A stretch of DNA of 12,145 bases from Abditibacteriota bacterium (GCA_017959625.1 JAGDAG010000089.1:1-12145), one strand, 5' to 3'. Numbered from the stretch's first letter, positions 1-7,466 are shown. The notes: generated by a model from the sequence alone, not told the origin. Numbers and translations: made by a program.

Positions 1-210
1 ATCCTGGGCTACACCGAGGACAAGGTGGTCTCCACCGACTTCGTTGGCGATCCCCGTACCTCCATCTTCGACAAGGATGCCGGTATCGCTCTTACCGATA
101 CCTTCGTAAAACTGGTATCCTGGTACGACAACGAGTGGGGTTATTCCAACAAGGTGCTCGACCTCATTATGATCATGAAGAAAAAGAACTGCGGCTGCTG
201 CTGCAAGTAG
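1..210 (+). CDS. gap: Glyceraldehyde-3-phosphate dehydrogenase, C-terminal part
   Basis: This is the last 69 residues of GAPDH, cut at its 5' side by the window edge; the reading frame is open from base 1. The enzyme oxidises glyceraldehyde 3-phosphate to 1,3-bisphosphoglycerate with NAD(P)+ and phosphate in the cytoplasm. The visible part carries the catalytic-domain signatures ILGYTEDKVVSTDF, GDPRTSIFD and the very conserved VSWYDNEWGYSNKV. After the usual final helix the protein ends in KKKNCGCCCK, a lysine and cysteine tail that I do not associate with ordinary GAPDH. pgk, the next enzyme of glycolysis, follows after 72 nt, so the two probably share a transcript in part. The family call is secure. 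The role of the tail is unknown. Confidence 0.95.
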   Translation: MLGYTEDKVVSTDFVGDPRTSIFDKDAGIALTDTFVKLVSWYDNEWGYSNKVLDLIMIMKKKNCGCCCK

Positions 211-226
211 TTTTTAAAATGCGCAA

Positions 227-258
227 ATGCCTCGGAATGTTATTTCGGGGCATATTAT
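227..258 (+). terminator. Hairpin between gap and pgk, possible weak terminator or processing site
   Basis: Bases 227-237 can pair with 243-253 (11 pairs, two of them G-U) around a 5-nt loop, followed by the T-rich stretch attatttta. The T tract is broken, so termination would be partial. This fits lowering pgk relative to gap, or stabilising the 3' end of the gap message. The TATTAT at 253-258 could instead be a -10 element for pgk, but no matching -35 is visible. Confidence 0.5.
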
Positions 259-282
259 TTTACAACAAGCAAGGATCATAAA

Positions 283-1491
283 ATGAACAAAAAAACCATA
301 AAAGACGTAGATCTTAAAGGCAAAATGGTCCTTATGAGGGCCGATTTCAACGTTCCTCTGGATGCAGAACGCAACATTACCGACGACGCGCGCATCACTG
401 CCGCTCTGCCCTCCATCAAATACATCCTGGATCAGGGAGCGAGCCTGGTCCTGATGAGCCATCTGGGCCGCCCCAAATTCGACGACAACAACGTTCTGCT
501 GGAAGAGTGCCGCCCCAAGTTCAATCTGGACCCCGTAGCGGCCCGCCTGTCGGAGCTTCTGGGCATCAAGGTCAAGAAGCTTGACGACTGCATAGGCGAA
601 GAGGTCCGCGCCGCCGTGGCCGCCAACAAGCCCGGCGAGGTCATCCTGCTGGAGAACGTCCGCTTCTACAAGAAGGAGACCAAGAACGATCCCGAATTTG
701 CCAAAGAGCTGGCTTCCTTCGGCGAGATATTCGTCAACGACGCCTTCGGCACCGCCCACAGAGCCCACGCTTCCACCGAGGGAGTCACCAAATATATACC
801 CGGCTACGCCGGCTTCCTTATGGAGAAGGAGCTTGAGTATCTGGGCAGCGCAGTATCCGACCCCGCCAAGCCTTATCTGGCTATCCTGGGCGGCGCAAAG
901 GTGGCGGACAAGATACCCGTTATCAACAACCTGCTGGACAAGGTGGATATGCTGATGATAGGCGGAGGAATGGCCTACACCTTTTTGAAGATCAAGGGCT
1001 TTGAGATAGGCAAGTCCCTGTTTGACGAAGAGGGAGCCGTCCTGGCGGAGGCCGCTTTGGCCAAGGCCGAGAAGAACGGCGTAAAAATATATTTGCCCCT
1101 GGATTCCGTTTGCGGAAAGGACTTCTCCAACGATACCGAGATAGAAGTGCTGGCCAACGAGGATATGAAGGCCGACTTCCTGGGCATGGATATAGGCCCC
1201 AAAACCATTGCCGAATATACCGCAGCCATCAAGACTGCCAAGACCATAGTATGGAACGGCCCTATGGGCTGCTTCGAGATGTCCAATTTTGAAGCGGGCA
1301 CCAAGGCTGTTGCCGACGCTATGGCGGCAAGCGGCGCCCTGACCGTCATAGGCGGCGGCGATTCCGCGGCTGCAGTCAAGAAGTTCGGCGTTGCCGAAAA
1401 GATGAGCCACGTCTCCACCGGCGGCGGCGCTTCCCTGGAATTCCTTGAGGGAAAAGAACTGCCCGGCGTAGTTGCCCTGGAAGACAAATAA
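283..1491 (+). CDS. pgk: Phosphoglycerate kinase
   Basis: A full-length 402-residue phosphoglycerate kinase, a normal bacterial size. It transfers phosphate from 1,3-bisphosphoglycerate to ADP, giving 3-phosphoglycerate and ATP, in the cytoplasm. Motifs appear in family order: RADFNVP (19-25) and SHLGRP (59-64) in the N-domain substrate site, DAFGTAHRAH (153-162), GGAKVADK (203-210) at the hinge and nucleotide side, WNGPMGCFE (324-332), GGGDSAAA (357-364) and STGGGASLE (378-386) in the C-domain. The ATG is preceded by AAGGA at 271-275 with 7-nt spacing, which fixes the start. It lies directly after gap and before a strong terminator-like hairpin. Nothing in the sequence suggests damage or transfer. 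Confidence 0.98.
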   Translation: MNKKTIKDVDLKGKMVLMRADFNVPLDAERNITDDARITAALPSIKYILDQGASLVLMSHLGRPKFDDNNVLLEECRPKFNLDPVAARLSELLGIKVKKLDDCIGEEVRAAVAANKPGEVILLENVRFYKKETKNDPEFAKELASFGEIFVNDAFGTAHRAHASTEGVTKYIPGYAGFLMEKELEYLGSAVSDPAKPYLAILGGAKVADKIPVINNLLDKVDMLMIGGGMAYTFLKIKGFEIGKSLFDEEGAVLAEAALAKAEKNGVKIYLPLDSVCGKDFSNDTEIEVLANEDMKADFLGMDIGPKTIAEYTAAIKTAKTIVWNGPMGCFEMSNFEAGTKAVADAMAASGALTVIGGGDSAAAVKKFGVAEKMSHVSTGGGASLEFLEGKELPGVVALEDK

Positions 1492-1507
1492 AACAGGCAA
1501 AACCTGC

Positions 1508-1530
1508 AGGCAGGCTTCGGCCTGCCTTTT
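1508..1530 (+). terminator. Rho-independent terminator after pgk
   Basis: A perfect 8-bp stem (AGGCAGGC at 1508-1515 with GCCTGCCT at 1520-1527) is closed by a TTCG tetraloop and followed by TTTT and a pyrimidine run. It starts 17 nt after the pgk stop and ends only 11 nt before the rsmG ATG. It either ends the gap-pgk transcript or gates read-through into rsmG. Confidence 0.85.
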
Positions 1531-1538
1531 CCTTATAT

Positions 1539-2276
1539 ATGATAAATACCGAACTGATGAGGCAGGGCGCCCTGGAGCTGGGCATAGAGCTGGGAGGCCG
1601 GGAGACGGAGATTTTTGTCCGCCTGGCCGAAAGCCTTGCCGAGGCCAACAGGCGCTTCAATCTCACCGCCATAACCCGGGAAGACCGGATAGTAACGGAG
1701 CATTTTCTGGACTCCCTGACGGTGCTTTCCGCCGCGGATCCCCGGGGAAAGAGGGCGCTTGACGTCGGCACGGGCGGGGGCTATCCCGGCCTGCCGGTGG
1801 CTCTAGTTTGCCCCGGGGCCCGGTGCACCCTCATGGACGCCACCGCCAAGAAAATACGCTATATCGACACTGTCTCCCGGGACCTGGGCCTGGCCAACGT
1901 CACAGGAGTTGCCGCCAGGGCCGAGGAAGCGGGCCGCCTGCCGGAATACAGGGAAGCCTACGATATAGTTTACGCCAGGGCAGTAAGCGATATGCTGATA
2001 CTCTGCGAGCTGTGCCTTCCTTTTGTTAAGCCCGGCGGGCTGTTCGTGGCCATGAAGAGCGCCGGCGCCGATGAGGAAGTCAAAAGGGCGGAAAGGCAGA
2101 TAGCGAAGCTGGGGGGCAGGATAAAGGATATCCTGTATTTAGATATCCCCGGCACCTCTATCCGCCGCTCCCTGATAGTAACGGAAAAGCTGAGGCGCAC
2201 TCCGCCGGAATTTCCCAGGGATTACGCCAGGATCAAAAGGCAGGCAAAAACAATGATCCCGGCGCCGAAGCCGTGA
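1539..2276 (+). CDS. rsmG: 16S rRNA (guanine-N7) methyltransferase RsmG (GidB)
   Basis: A 245-residue class I SAM-dependent methyltransferase of the RsmG/GidB family, which makes m7G at position 527 (E. coli numbering) of 16S rRNA in the 30S subunit. Visible landmarks are NLTAI (41-45) and HFLDSL (55-60), typical of the RsmG N-terminal region, then the SAM-binding loop DVGTGGGYPGLP (75-86), the acidic strand end TLMD (97-100), RAEEAG, YARAVSDM and the GGLFVAMK strand. The family tryptophan before the NLT motif is replaced here (AEANRRFNLT). The start is uncertain: no Shine-Dalgarno precedes 1539, and the next in-frame ATG at 1557 also lacks one. A terminator-like hairpin ends just upstream, so this gene depends on read-through from pgk or on a promoter I cannot see. 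Confidence 0.93.
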   Translation: MINTELMRQGALELGIELGGRETEIFVRLAESLAEANRRFNLTAITREDRIVTEHFLDSLTVLSAADPRGKRALDVGTGGGYPGLPVALVCPGARCTLMDATAKKIRYIDTVSRDLGLANVTGVAARAEEAGRLPEYREAYDIVYARAVSDMLILCELCLPFVKPGGLFVAMKSAGADEEVKRAERQIAKLGGRIKDILYLDIPGTSIRRSLIVTEKLRRTPPEFPRDYARIKRQAKTMIPAPKP

Positions 2277-2311
2277 ACATTATTGTTCCGATAGTATTAT
2301 TCCTTTCGATG

Positions 2312-2320
2312 TGTTATAAT
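2312..2320 (+). promoter_or_regulatory. Extended -10 promoter for the yacL-ispDF operon
   Basis: TGTTATAAT is an exact extended -10 element (TGn plus TATAAT) in the 62-nt gap after rsmG. No convincing -35 lies 16-18 nt upstream, as is common for extended -10 promoters. Transcription would start near 2327, about 24 nt before the chosen yacL ATG. The same nonamer recurs upstream of mlaE. Confidence 0.65.
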
Positions 2321-2350
2321 ATTTAGTGAGCGCATTTTTTGGTGGATATC

Positions 2351-3427
2351 ATGACCTTTTCTAAATACAAAAGACCGCTGAACGCGACCATACTCGTCGT
2401 TGTCGGTATCATTCTGAGCATAAAGCTGTGCCGTCCTTATTTTCTGGCCACCTCCGGCTACAACTGGACGGAGCCTCAGCAGCTTTATATGAAGATACTC
2501 TTTGCCATAGTGGGAGCGTTTCTGGGGTTCATCGCCGAGCAGTACCTGCATCACCTGCTGCAGCGTTCCGCAAAGATATCCAGCTCGGACAAGGTGGTTT
2601 ATCTGCTGGGCTTCATGCTGGGCATCCTGCTTGCCAGCGCCTTCCGGTTTGCCATGGGCGAGGTCCGTCTGCCTTTTTACGTCAATATCATCATCGCTTT
2701 GATACTTATAGGCATCAGCACCTACGCCCTGAGAAGCGCTATGGATCAGTGGGCTTCCATGGCTTCCGGGCCTAAAACGGTGATCAACGAAAAGCCGAAT
2801 ATCAAATTTCTGGATACCAACGTTATAATCGACGGCCGTATAGCCGATCTGTTCAGGACCGGTTTTATAGAGGGGCAGATAGTCGTGCCCAAGTTCATCC
2901 TCATCGAGCTGCAGACCATCTCCGATTCCTCCGATCCACTGAAAAGAGCCAAGGGCAGGAGAGGGCTGGAGATACTGAACGCGCTTCAGAAGGAATTCAA
3001 TCTTACAGTAAAGGAAACCCCTCTGGACGCCATGCGCCTTGAGATAGATTCCAAGCTGGTTACCTGCGCGATAGACGCCGGAGCCACCATCATCACCAAC
3101 GATTACAATCTGAACAAGGTGGCGGCTCTTCAGAACGTGAAGACGCTGAATATCAACGAGCTTGCCATTGCCCTGAGGCCTCAGGTCATGCCCGGCGAAG
3201 TGCTCAACACTGCCATAATAAAACAGGGAAAAGAAAAAAGCCAGGGCCTTGCGTATATGGATGACGGCACCATGATAGTGGTGGAAAACGGCGCCCCTTA
3301 TATAGGAAAGGTGGTAAAGGCGGAGGTCTCCAGCTACCACCAGACCGCTCAGGGCAAAATGATTTTTGCAAAGGTTGCGGAACCATATGAAAAAAGCGGC
3401 AGCGCTAATTCCCGCGGCAGGCATTAG
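2351..3427 (+). CDS. yacL: Membrane-anchored PIN/TRAM domain protein, YacL family
   Basis: A 358-residue protein with four N-terminal hydrophobic segments (about 13-27, 47-64, 82-101 and 110-127), a cytoplasmic PIN nuclease domain (about 151-275) and a C-terminal TRAM-like beta domain (about 280-342). Candidate PIN metal-binding acids are D155 in FLDTNVIIDGR, E186 in FILIELQTI, D233 and D251 in IITNDYNLNK. This is the layout of Bacillus YacL; the nuclease substrate of that family is not established, though PIN plus TRAM suggests RNA. I chose ATG 2351 because GGTGG sits 5 nt upstream at 2341-2345; TTG 2339 and GTG 2342 are in frame but have no ribosome site. Its 3' end overlaps ispDF by 41 nt, and the yacL-ispD order is known from Firmicutes. 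Confidence 0.92.
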   Translation: MTFSKYKRPLNATILVVVGIILSIKLCRPYFLATSGYNWTEPQQLYMKILFAIVGAFLGFIAEQYLHHLLQRSAKISSSDKVVYLLGFMLGILLASAFRFAMGEVRLPFYVNIIIALILIGISTYALRSAMDQWASMASGPKTVINEKPNIKFLDTNVIIDGRIADLFRTGFIEGQIVVPKFILIELQTISDSSDPLKRAKGRRGLEILNALQKEFNLTVKETPLDAMRLEIDSKLVTCAIDAGATIITNDYNLNKVAALQNVKTLNINELAIALRPQVMPGEVLNTAIIKQGKEKSQGLAYMDDGTMIVVENGAPYIGKVVKAEVSSYHQTAQGKMIFAKVAEPYEKSGSANSRGRH

Positions 3428-4559
3428 CGCCAGATACTCCCGGGAGCGCAACAAGCTTCTGGAGAAGGCGGCGGGAAAAACGGTGCTGGAGCATACCCTG
3501 CGGGCCTTTGACAGCCACGCCGGCATAGAAGAGATCGTGGTGGTCCTCAACCCGGACTTTCTGGGTGAGCTCTCTTCGTTCATAGAGGGCTTCGGCCTTG
3601 AAAAACCCGTGCGGTTTGCCGCCGGCGGCGCCGACAGGCAGGCTTCCGTCCGCAGCGGGCTCGGGCAAGTGGAAAGCCCTCTCGTGCTGATCCACGATGC
3701 TGCGCGCCCCGCCGTGTCGGCGGAATGTATAACGGAATGTATCCGGGCGCTGCAGTCTGCGCCCGCCGTCCTTGCGTGCGTTCCAGTGACAGACACCATA
3801 AAGGAAGCGGCTCCGGATATGACCGTGCGTTCCACGCCGCCCCGGGACACCCTTTACGCCGCCCAGACGCCTCAGGGCTTTCATACGGAGTTTATAAGAG
3901 AGGCCCACAGAAAAGCCTTTGAAGCCGGCAAAAGCTTTACCGACGACGCCGCCGTTGCCGAATGGGCGGGGGAAAAGGTGAAGATAGTCCCCGGCTCGTA
4001 TAATAATATTAAGATCACTACTCCCAAGGATATGGCTTTGTTCAGACAGTTTGCCGGGACCTCCCGGACCCTGCGCGCGGGGACGGGCATAGACACCCAC
4101 GCTCTCTCCGCAGAACCGGGGGAGCGCAGGCTCGTTTTGGGCGGAGTCCTGTGCGACTGGCCCTTTGGCCTTATAGGCCATTCCGACGCCGACGTGCTTA
4201 CCCATGCAGTCATGGACGCTCTTCTGGGAGCGGCGGCGCTGGGGGATATCGGCAAGCTCTTTCCGCCGTCGGATGACGCGTACAAGGATATCGACAGTAT
4301 GCTCCTGCTTCAAAGGGTAGGGGCTCTGCTGGCGGAGAAGGGGTGCCGCATAGTCAATATAGACAGCGTGATCATAGCCCAGAAGCCAAGGCTTTCGGGG
4401 TATATCCCGCAGATGCGGGAGAACATCGCTTCCCGTCTGGGGATAGATCCGGATGCGGTGAGCGTCAAGGCTACCACTACCGAGCATCTGGGGTTTGAGG
4501 GCAGAAGCGAAGGCATGACCGCCCACGCGGTATGTCTGATAGAAAAGGAGACGTTATGA
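3387..4559 (+). CDS. ispDF: Bifunctional IspD/IspF enzyme of the MEP isoprenoid pathway
   Basis: A 390-residue fusion of two non-consecutive MEP-pathway enzymes. IspD (about 1-222) joins CTP to 2-C-methyl-D-erythritol 4-phosphate: AAGISARYSRERNK (10-23), GGADRQASVRSGL (80-92), HDAARP (103-108), PVTDTIKE (133-140), AAQTPQGF (158-165) and NNIKITTPKDM (206-216). IspF (about 229-390) makes 2-C-methyl-D-erythritol 2,4-cyclodiphosphate: GTGIDTHAL carries metal ligands D236 and H238, and GHSDADVLTHAVMDALLGAAALGDIG is nearly invariant, with H273 the likely third ligand. KATTTEHLGFEGRSEG closes the domain. ATG 3387 is preferred over TTG 3366 because residue 1 then leads straight into the IspD nucleotide loop. 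Translation is probably coupled to yacL through a 41-nt overlap. IspE, the intervening step, is not in the window. Confidence 0.97.
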   Translation: MKKAAALIPAAGISARYSRERNKLLEKAAGKTVLEHTLRAFDSHAGIEEIVVVLNPDFLGELSSFIEGFGLEKPVRFAAGGADRQASVRSGLGQVESPLVLIHDAARPAVSAECITECIRALQSAPAVLACVPVTDTIKEAAPDMTVRSTPPRDTLYAAQTPQGFHTEFIREAHRKAFEAGKSFTDDAAVAEWAGEKVKIVPGSYNNIKITTPKDMALFRQFAGTSRTLRAGTGIDTHALSAEPGERRLVLGGVLCDWPFGLIGHSDADVLTHAVMDALLGAAALGDIGKLFPPSDDAYKDIDSMLLLQRVGALLAEKGCRIVNIDSVIIAQKPRLSGYIPQMRENIASRLGIDPDAVSVKATTTEHLGFEGRSEGMTAHAVCLIEKETL

Positions 4560-5119
4560 TAAAAGTTGTTTTGCTGGGGGATTCCATCAGGCAGAACTAC
4601 GGTCCCATGACCGTGGAAAAGCTGGGCGCTTCTTACAGCGTCTGGCAGCCGGAGGACAACTGCCGGTTCATAAAATATACCCAGAGAGGCGTGTTTTACG
4701 ACTGGCGGGAAAGCATAGAAGGCTGCGATATAGTTCACTTCAACTGCGGGCTCTGGGACACCTGCGATCTGTGCGGGGACGGACCTTTTTCCGATATAGA
4801 CGAATACACCGCCCAGCTTGTCCGCACCGCCCGGCAGCTGCAGAAAATGAGCAAAAAGGTGATATTCGCCTCCACCACTCCGGTCCGGCCCGGTCAGGAG
4901 CACAATACCAACGAAAGGATAACGGCCTACAACAAGGCCGCCGTTGGGGCTCTGGAGCAGATCGGGGTGCTCATAAACGATCTGTGGACCCCGGTGTATG
5001 CCGACCTGGAGGGCTGCATCCGCGCCGACGACCTGATACACCTCACAGAGAAGGGCATAGATATCTGTTCGGAGCTGGTGGCAGGGGCTGTCCGCCGCGC
5101 TGCGTCGGATCTGGCGTAA
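4556..5119 (+). CDS. SGNH/GDSL-type hydrolase family protein
   Basis: A 187-residue soluble protein with the fold signature of SGNH hydrolases: GDS at 8-10 (nucleophile S10) near the N-terminus, HFNCGLWDTCD (61-71) in place of the usual GxND block, and DLIH (159-162) giving the Asp and His of the triad. I see no signal peptide or transmembrane segment, so it is probably cytoplasmic. Esterases of this fold deacylate sugars, lipids or small metabolites; the substrate here cannot be read from sequence. The start is ATG 4556, set by AAAGGAG at 4544-4550 with 5-nt spacing. Its ATGA overlaps the ispDF stop, so it is translationally coupled to ispDF. The overlap suggests co-expression, not necessarily a shared pathway. 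Confidence 0.82.
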   Translation: MIKVVLLGDSIRQNYGPMTVEKLGASYSVWQPEDNCRFIKYTQRGVFYDWRESIEGCDIVHFNCGLWDTCDLCGDGPFSDIDEYTAQLVRTARQLQKMSKKVIFASTTPVRPGQEHNTNERITAYNKAAVGALEQIGVLINDLWTPVYADLEGCIRADDLIHLTEKGIDICSELVAGAVRRAASDLA

Positions 5120-5164
5120 AGACAAGGAAAATATTTTTAAATATAGAATAACAGGAGATCAATC

Positions 5165-6397
5165 ATGGCAAAAGGCATTCTTCTCGTTGCCGACGGACTC
5201 GGCGACAGGCCCCTTAAGGAACTTGACGGCAAGACCCCTCTCGAGGCAGCCGATATACCCAATATAGACAAATTTGCCCGCGAATCGGTTTGCGGACAGC
5301 TGGATACCATAGGCACGGGAGTGCGCGCCGGGTCGGATACCGCCCACATTTCCCTTCTGGGCTACGATCCTTACGTATATTACACCGGCAGGGGCCCCTT
5401 CGAGGCCGCGGGCATAGGCATGGACGTAAAGCAGGGAGACGTGGCGTTCCGCTGCAATTTTTCCACCGTTGACGATAATATGGTCATCACCGACCGCCGC
5501 GCCGGCAGGATCACCGAAGGCACGGACCTTCTGGCGGAGGCTGTGAACGGCATGATGATAGACGATATGCAGATCCTTTTCAAGGAATCCGTGGCCCACA
5601 GAGGCGCTCTTATCATACGCGGCGCAAATCTGGGAGCAGACATCACCGATACGGATCCCCATCATGAAAACGCCGCGGTGCTCACTTCCCGGGCCAAAGA
5701 TCCGGAAGACGCTGCCTCGGCAAGAACAGCCTATGCGGTGAACGAATTCGTAAAACGCTCCTACGCCCTGCTGAAGGACCATCCCGTCAACGTGAAGCGC
5801 ATAAAGGAAGGGCTGCACCCTGCGAACATCATCCTTCCCAGAGGCGGAGGCGTGGGGCCCAGCATGGCGCCCTTTGCGGAAAAATACGGTATCAAAGGAG
5901 CCTGCGTTTCGGAGACAGGCCTTATCAACGGCGTGGCAAAATACGTGGGGATGACCATATATAACACTCCCGAGGCCACCGGCGGCTATGACACCGACTG
6001 TATCGCCATGGCAAAGAACATAGTCAAGGCTCTGGAGACCCATGATTTCGTTCTTTGCAACGTGAAGGCCGCCGACGTTGCGGGCCATGACGGCAATCCC
6101 AAGGGAAAGATAGAGATGCTGGCAAAGCTGGATGAAATGATAAAGTATCTTATGGAAAACACTCCGCAGGATACCTATATCACCTTTACCGCCGACCATT
6201 CCACTCCCTGCAACCTGAAGGATCATTCCGGCGATCCGGTGGCTATCGCTATGTGGGGGCCGGACGTGCGCACGGATCACGTGACGGAATATACCGAACG
6301 GGCATGCGCCCTGGGAGGCCTGGGACGCATAAAGGGCAGCGATATCATGAACATCATGACGAACCTTATGAACGTCCAGGAAAAATTCGGAGCGTAG
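5165..6397 (+). CDS. apgM: Cofactor-independent phosphoglycerate mutase, archaeal (ApgM) type
   Basis: A 410-residue metal-dependent mutase interconverting 3- and 2-phosphoglycerate without 2,3-bisphosphoglycerate. It belongs to the alkaline-phosphatase superfamily. The first metal ligand lies in VADGLGD (8-14, D10), the likely phosphorylated serine is S57 in GSDTAHISLLGYDP, and the second metal cluster is D304 and H308 in DVAGHDG with D344 and H345 in TADHST. Length and motif order match the short ApgM class rather than the roughly 510-residue bacterial GpmI. AGGAG ends 9 nt before the ATG. The gene follows the SGNH gene after 45 nt with no terminator, so it may share the yacL-ispDF transcript, although an AT-rich gap leaves room for its own promoter. 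Together with gap and pgk it supplies three successive glycolytic steps. Confidence 0.95.
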   Translation: MAKGILLVADGLGDRPLKELDGKTPLEAADIPNIDKFARESVCGQLDTIGTGVRAGSDTAHISLLGYDPYVYYTGRGPFEAAGIGMDVKQGDVAFRCNFSTVDDNMVITDRRAGRITEGTDLLAEAVNGMMIDDMQILFKESVAHRGALIIRGANLGADITDTDPHHENAAVLTSRAKDPEDAASARTAYAVNEFVKRSYALLKDHPVNVKRIKEGLHPANIILPRGGGVGPSMAPFAEKYGIKGACVSETGLINGVAKYVGMTIYNTPEATGGYDTDCIAMAKNIVKALETHDFVLCNVKAADVAGHDGNPKGKIEMLAKLDEMIKYLMENTPQDTYITFTADHSTPCNLKDHSGDPVAIAMWGPDVRTDHVTEYTERACALGGLGRIKGSDIMNIMTNLMNVQEKFGA

Positions 6398-6398
6398 C

Positions 6399-6445
6399 AA
6401 AAAAAAAGATATGCCGGGCAGACGCCGTCTGCCCGGCTTTGTTTT
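6399..6445. terminator. Bidirectional terminator between convergent apgM and the kinase gene
   Basis: Bases 6413-6423 pair perfectly with 6427-6437 (11 bp, very GC-rich, 3-nt loop). On the + side TTTGTTTT follows; on the - side the A run at 6399-6407 becomes a U tract a few bases past the stem. The hairpin lies in the 49-nt gap between the apgM stop and the stop of the minus-strand gene, so it can end both transcripts. Confidence 0.92.
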
Positions 6446-6446
6446 C

Positions 6447-7466
6447 TTATACCGAAAAACGGGTAAAGCCGAAACGTATGCCCCGCACGGGGCTGACAGT
6501 CAGCGCGGGAGTGGATATTATGAGCTGCCGTTTTTCAAAATCTATGGTTTTGATGATCCCCGGGGCAAGGAACCTTCCTTCGCTGTCCTCCAGCCCCGCG
6601 TACAGGTCTTCAAAGGCTGCCGGATCCACGGTTTCCGCCCGGTTCACCTTCAGCATGGAACATATCTCTGCCGCCTGCTGCTCCGTGCAGTTCCCTTTTG
6701 TAAGCAGATATAGGGTTTTTCCCAGCTGTTCGCCATGGAGGATAGGCGAATCCAATATGCCGGAGACCGCTTTCATATACTGCCATCTGAGCTCTCTGCC
6801 GCAGCCGAGCCAGGTATTGGTGAAGGTCGCCCGGGAGAAGGGGATGATCTGCGGCCGGGAGCCGCCGAGGGCGCGCAGCATATCTGTCCGGTAATTTGCT
6901 TTTGCGATCTCGGGGCTGTAGGTGGAAGCGTCGGGAACGTTTTTCACGGCGCAGCATATGTCCGCTCTTTTGATGAAGGGGGTGGCAATAAACTCCGCTT
7001 CGTGGTTTCGCTGGAGAACGATGATATAGTCCGGGGCAGTCATCTCTATCTCGTTCTGCTTGGCAAGCACGACGCCGGGATAATCCAGCCAGCCGCAGGA
7101 ATCTATTACCGTAAGCTTTGCTCCCATCATGCGCGCCCGGGAGGCGGCTGCGGTTATGCCGTAAATATAGCCGGCGGTATGTCCGGCGGGAATGATGTCG
7201 CCCACAAAACTGCAGAAATCGGGCTTGGTTTTTTCTGTGTCTCCGGGTGAATCCACAAGGATCATGGAAACGGAAGCGGGAGGGCCTGCGATCCCCCGGG
7301 CAAGCTCCGCATCTATAAAGGCTGCAGGCATACCCTTTTCGGCAGCGGCGGCAGCCAGCCGGCGGCAGAGGGCGGTTTTTCCTATGCCCCGCGCGCCCTG
7401 GACGCTGACTGTGCCTCCCGAAGAAAGGATAAGCTCTGCAGCCTTTTCAAAATCGGTGAGGCTCAT
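6447..7466 (-). CDS. Clp1/Grc3-like P-loop protein, probable polynucleotide 5'-hydroxyl kinase
   Basis: A 339-residue protein resembling the Clp1/Grc3/NOL9 kinases that phosphorylate RNA or DNA 5'-OH ends. Walker A is GARGIGKTAL (24-33, K30 and T31). FIDAELARGIAGPPASVSM (50-68) lies where the family has a D-x-D-x-G-Q strand followed by GPP. FVGDIIPAGH (87-96) fits the FVG...P.GH block, and DSCGWLDYPG (122-131) fits the clasp with its conserved GW. The C-terminal part YAGLEDSEGRFLAPGIIKTIDF and TPALTVSPVRGIRFG resembles the small beta domain of archaeal and bacterial members. By eye, the usual Asp-x-Gly-Gln is replaced by E54-L-A-R57, so catalysis is not assured. No transmembrane segment is seen. 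Its ATGA overlaps the stop of the phosphoesterase gene and it has no clear ribosome site, so translation is probably coupled. Confidence 0.78.
   Translation of the reverse strand: MSLTDFEKAAELILSSGGTVSVQGARGIGKTALCRRLAAAAAEKGMPAAFIDAELARGIAGPPASVSMILVDSPGDTEKTKPDFCSFVGDIIPAGHTAGYIYGITAAASRARMMGAKLTVIDSCGWLDYPGVVLAKQNEIEMTAPDYIIVLQRNHEAEFIATPFIKRADICCAVKNVPDASTYSPEIAKANYRTDMLRALGGSRPQIIPFSRATFTNTWLGCGRELRWQYMKAVSGILDSPILHGEQLGKTLYLLTKGNCTEQQAAEICSMLKVNRAETVDPAAFEDLYAGLEDSEGRFLAPGIIKTIDFEKRQLIISTPALTVSPVRGIRFGFTRFSV

Noticed and set aside
214..1500. 428-codon open frame on the minus strand opposite pgk
   Set aside because: It is in exact codon register with pgk and exists because pgk has no TTA, CTA or TCA codons. 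pgk carries all family motifs, while the antisense product has no recognisable domain.
2297..3850. 517-codon minus-strand open frame across yacL and the IspD part
   Set aside because: It is antisense to two well-supported genes, its product is low in recognisable motifs, and it has no promoter or ribosome site.
3405..4526. 373-codon minus-strand open frame opposite ispDF
   Set aside because: It is in register with the ispDF codons, so it follows from the same codon avoidance; no domain is seen.
5159..6400. 413-codon minus-strand open frame opposite apgM
   Set aside because: It mirrors apgM in register, and apgM has intact catalytic motifs and a good ribosome site.
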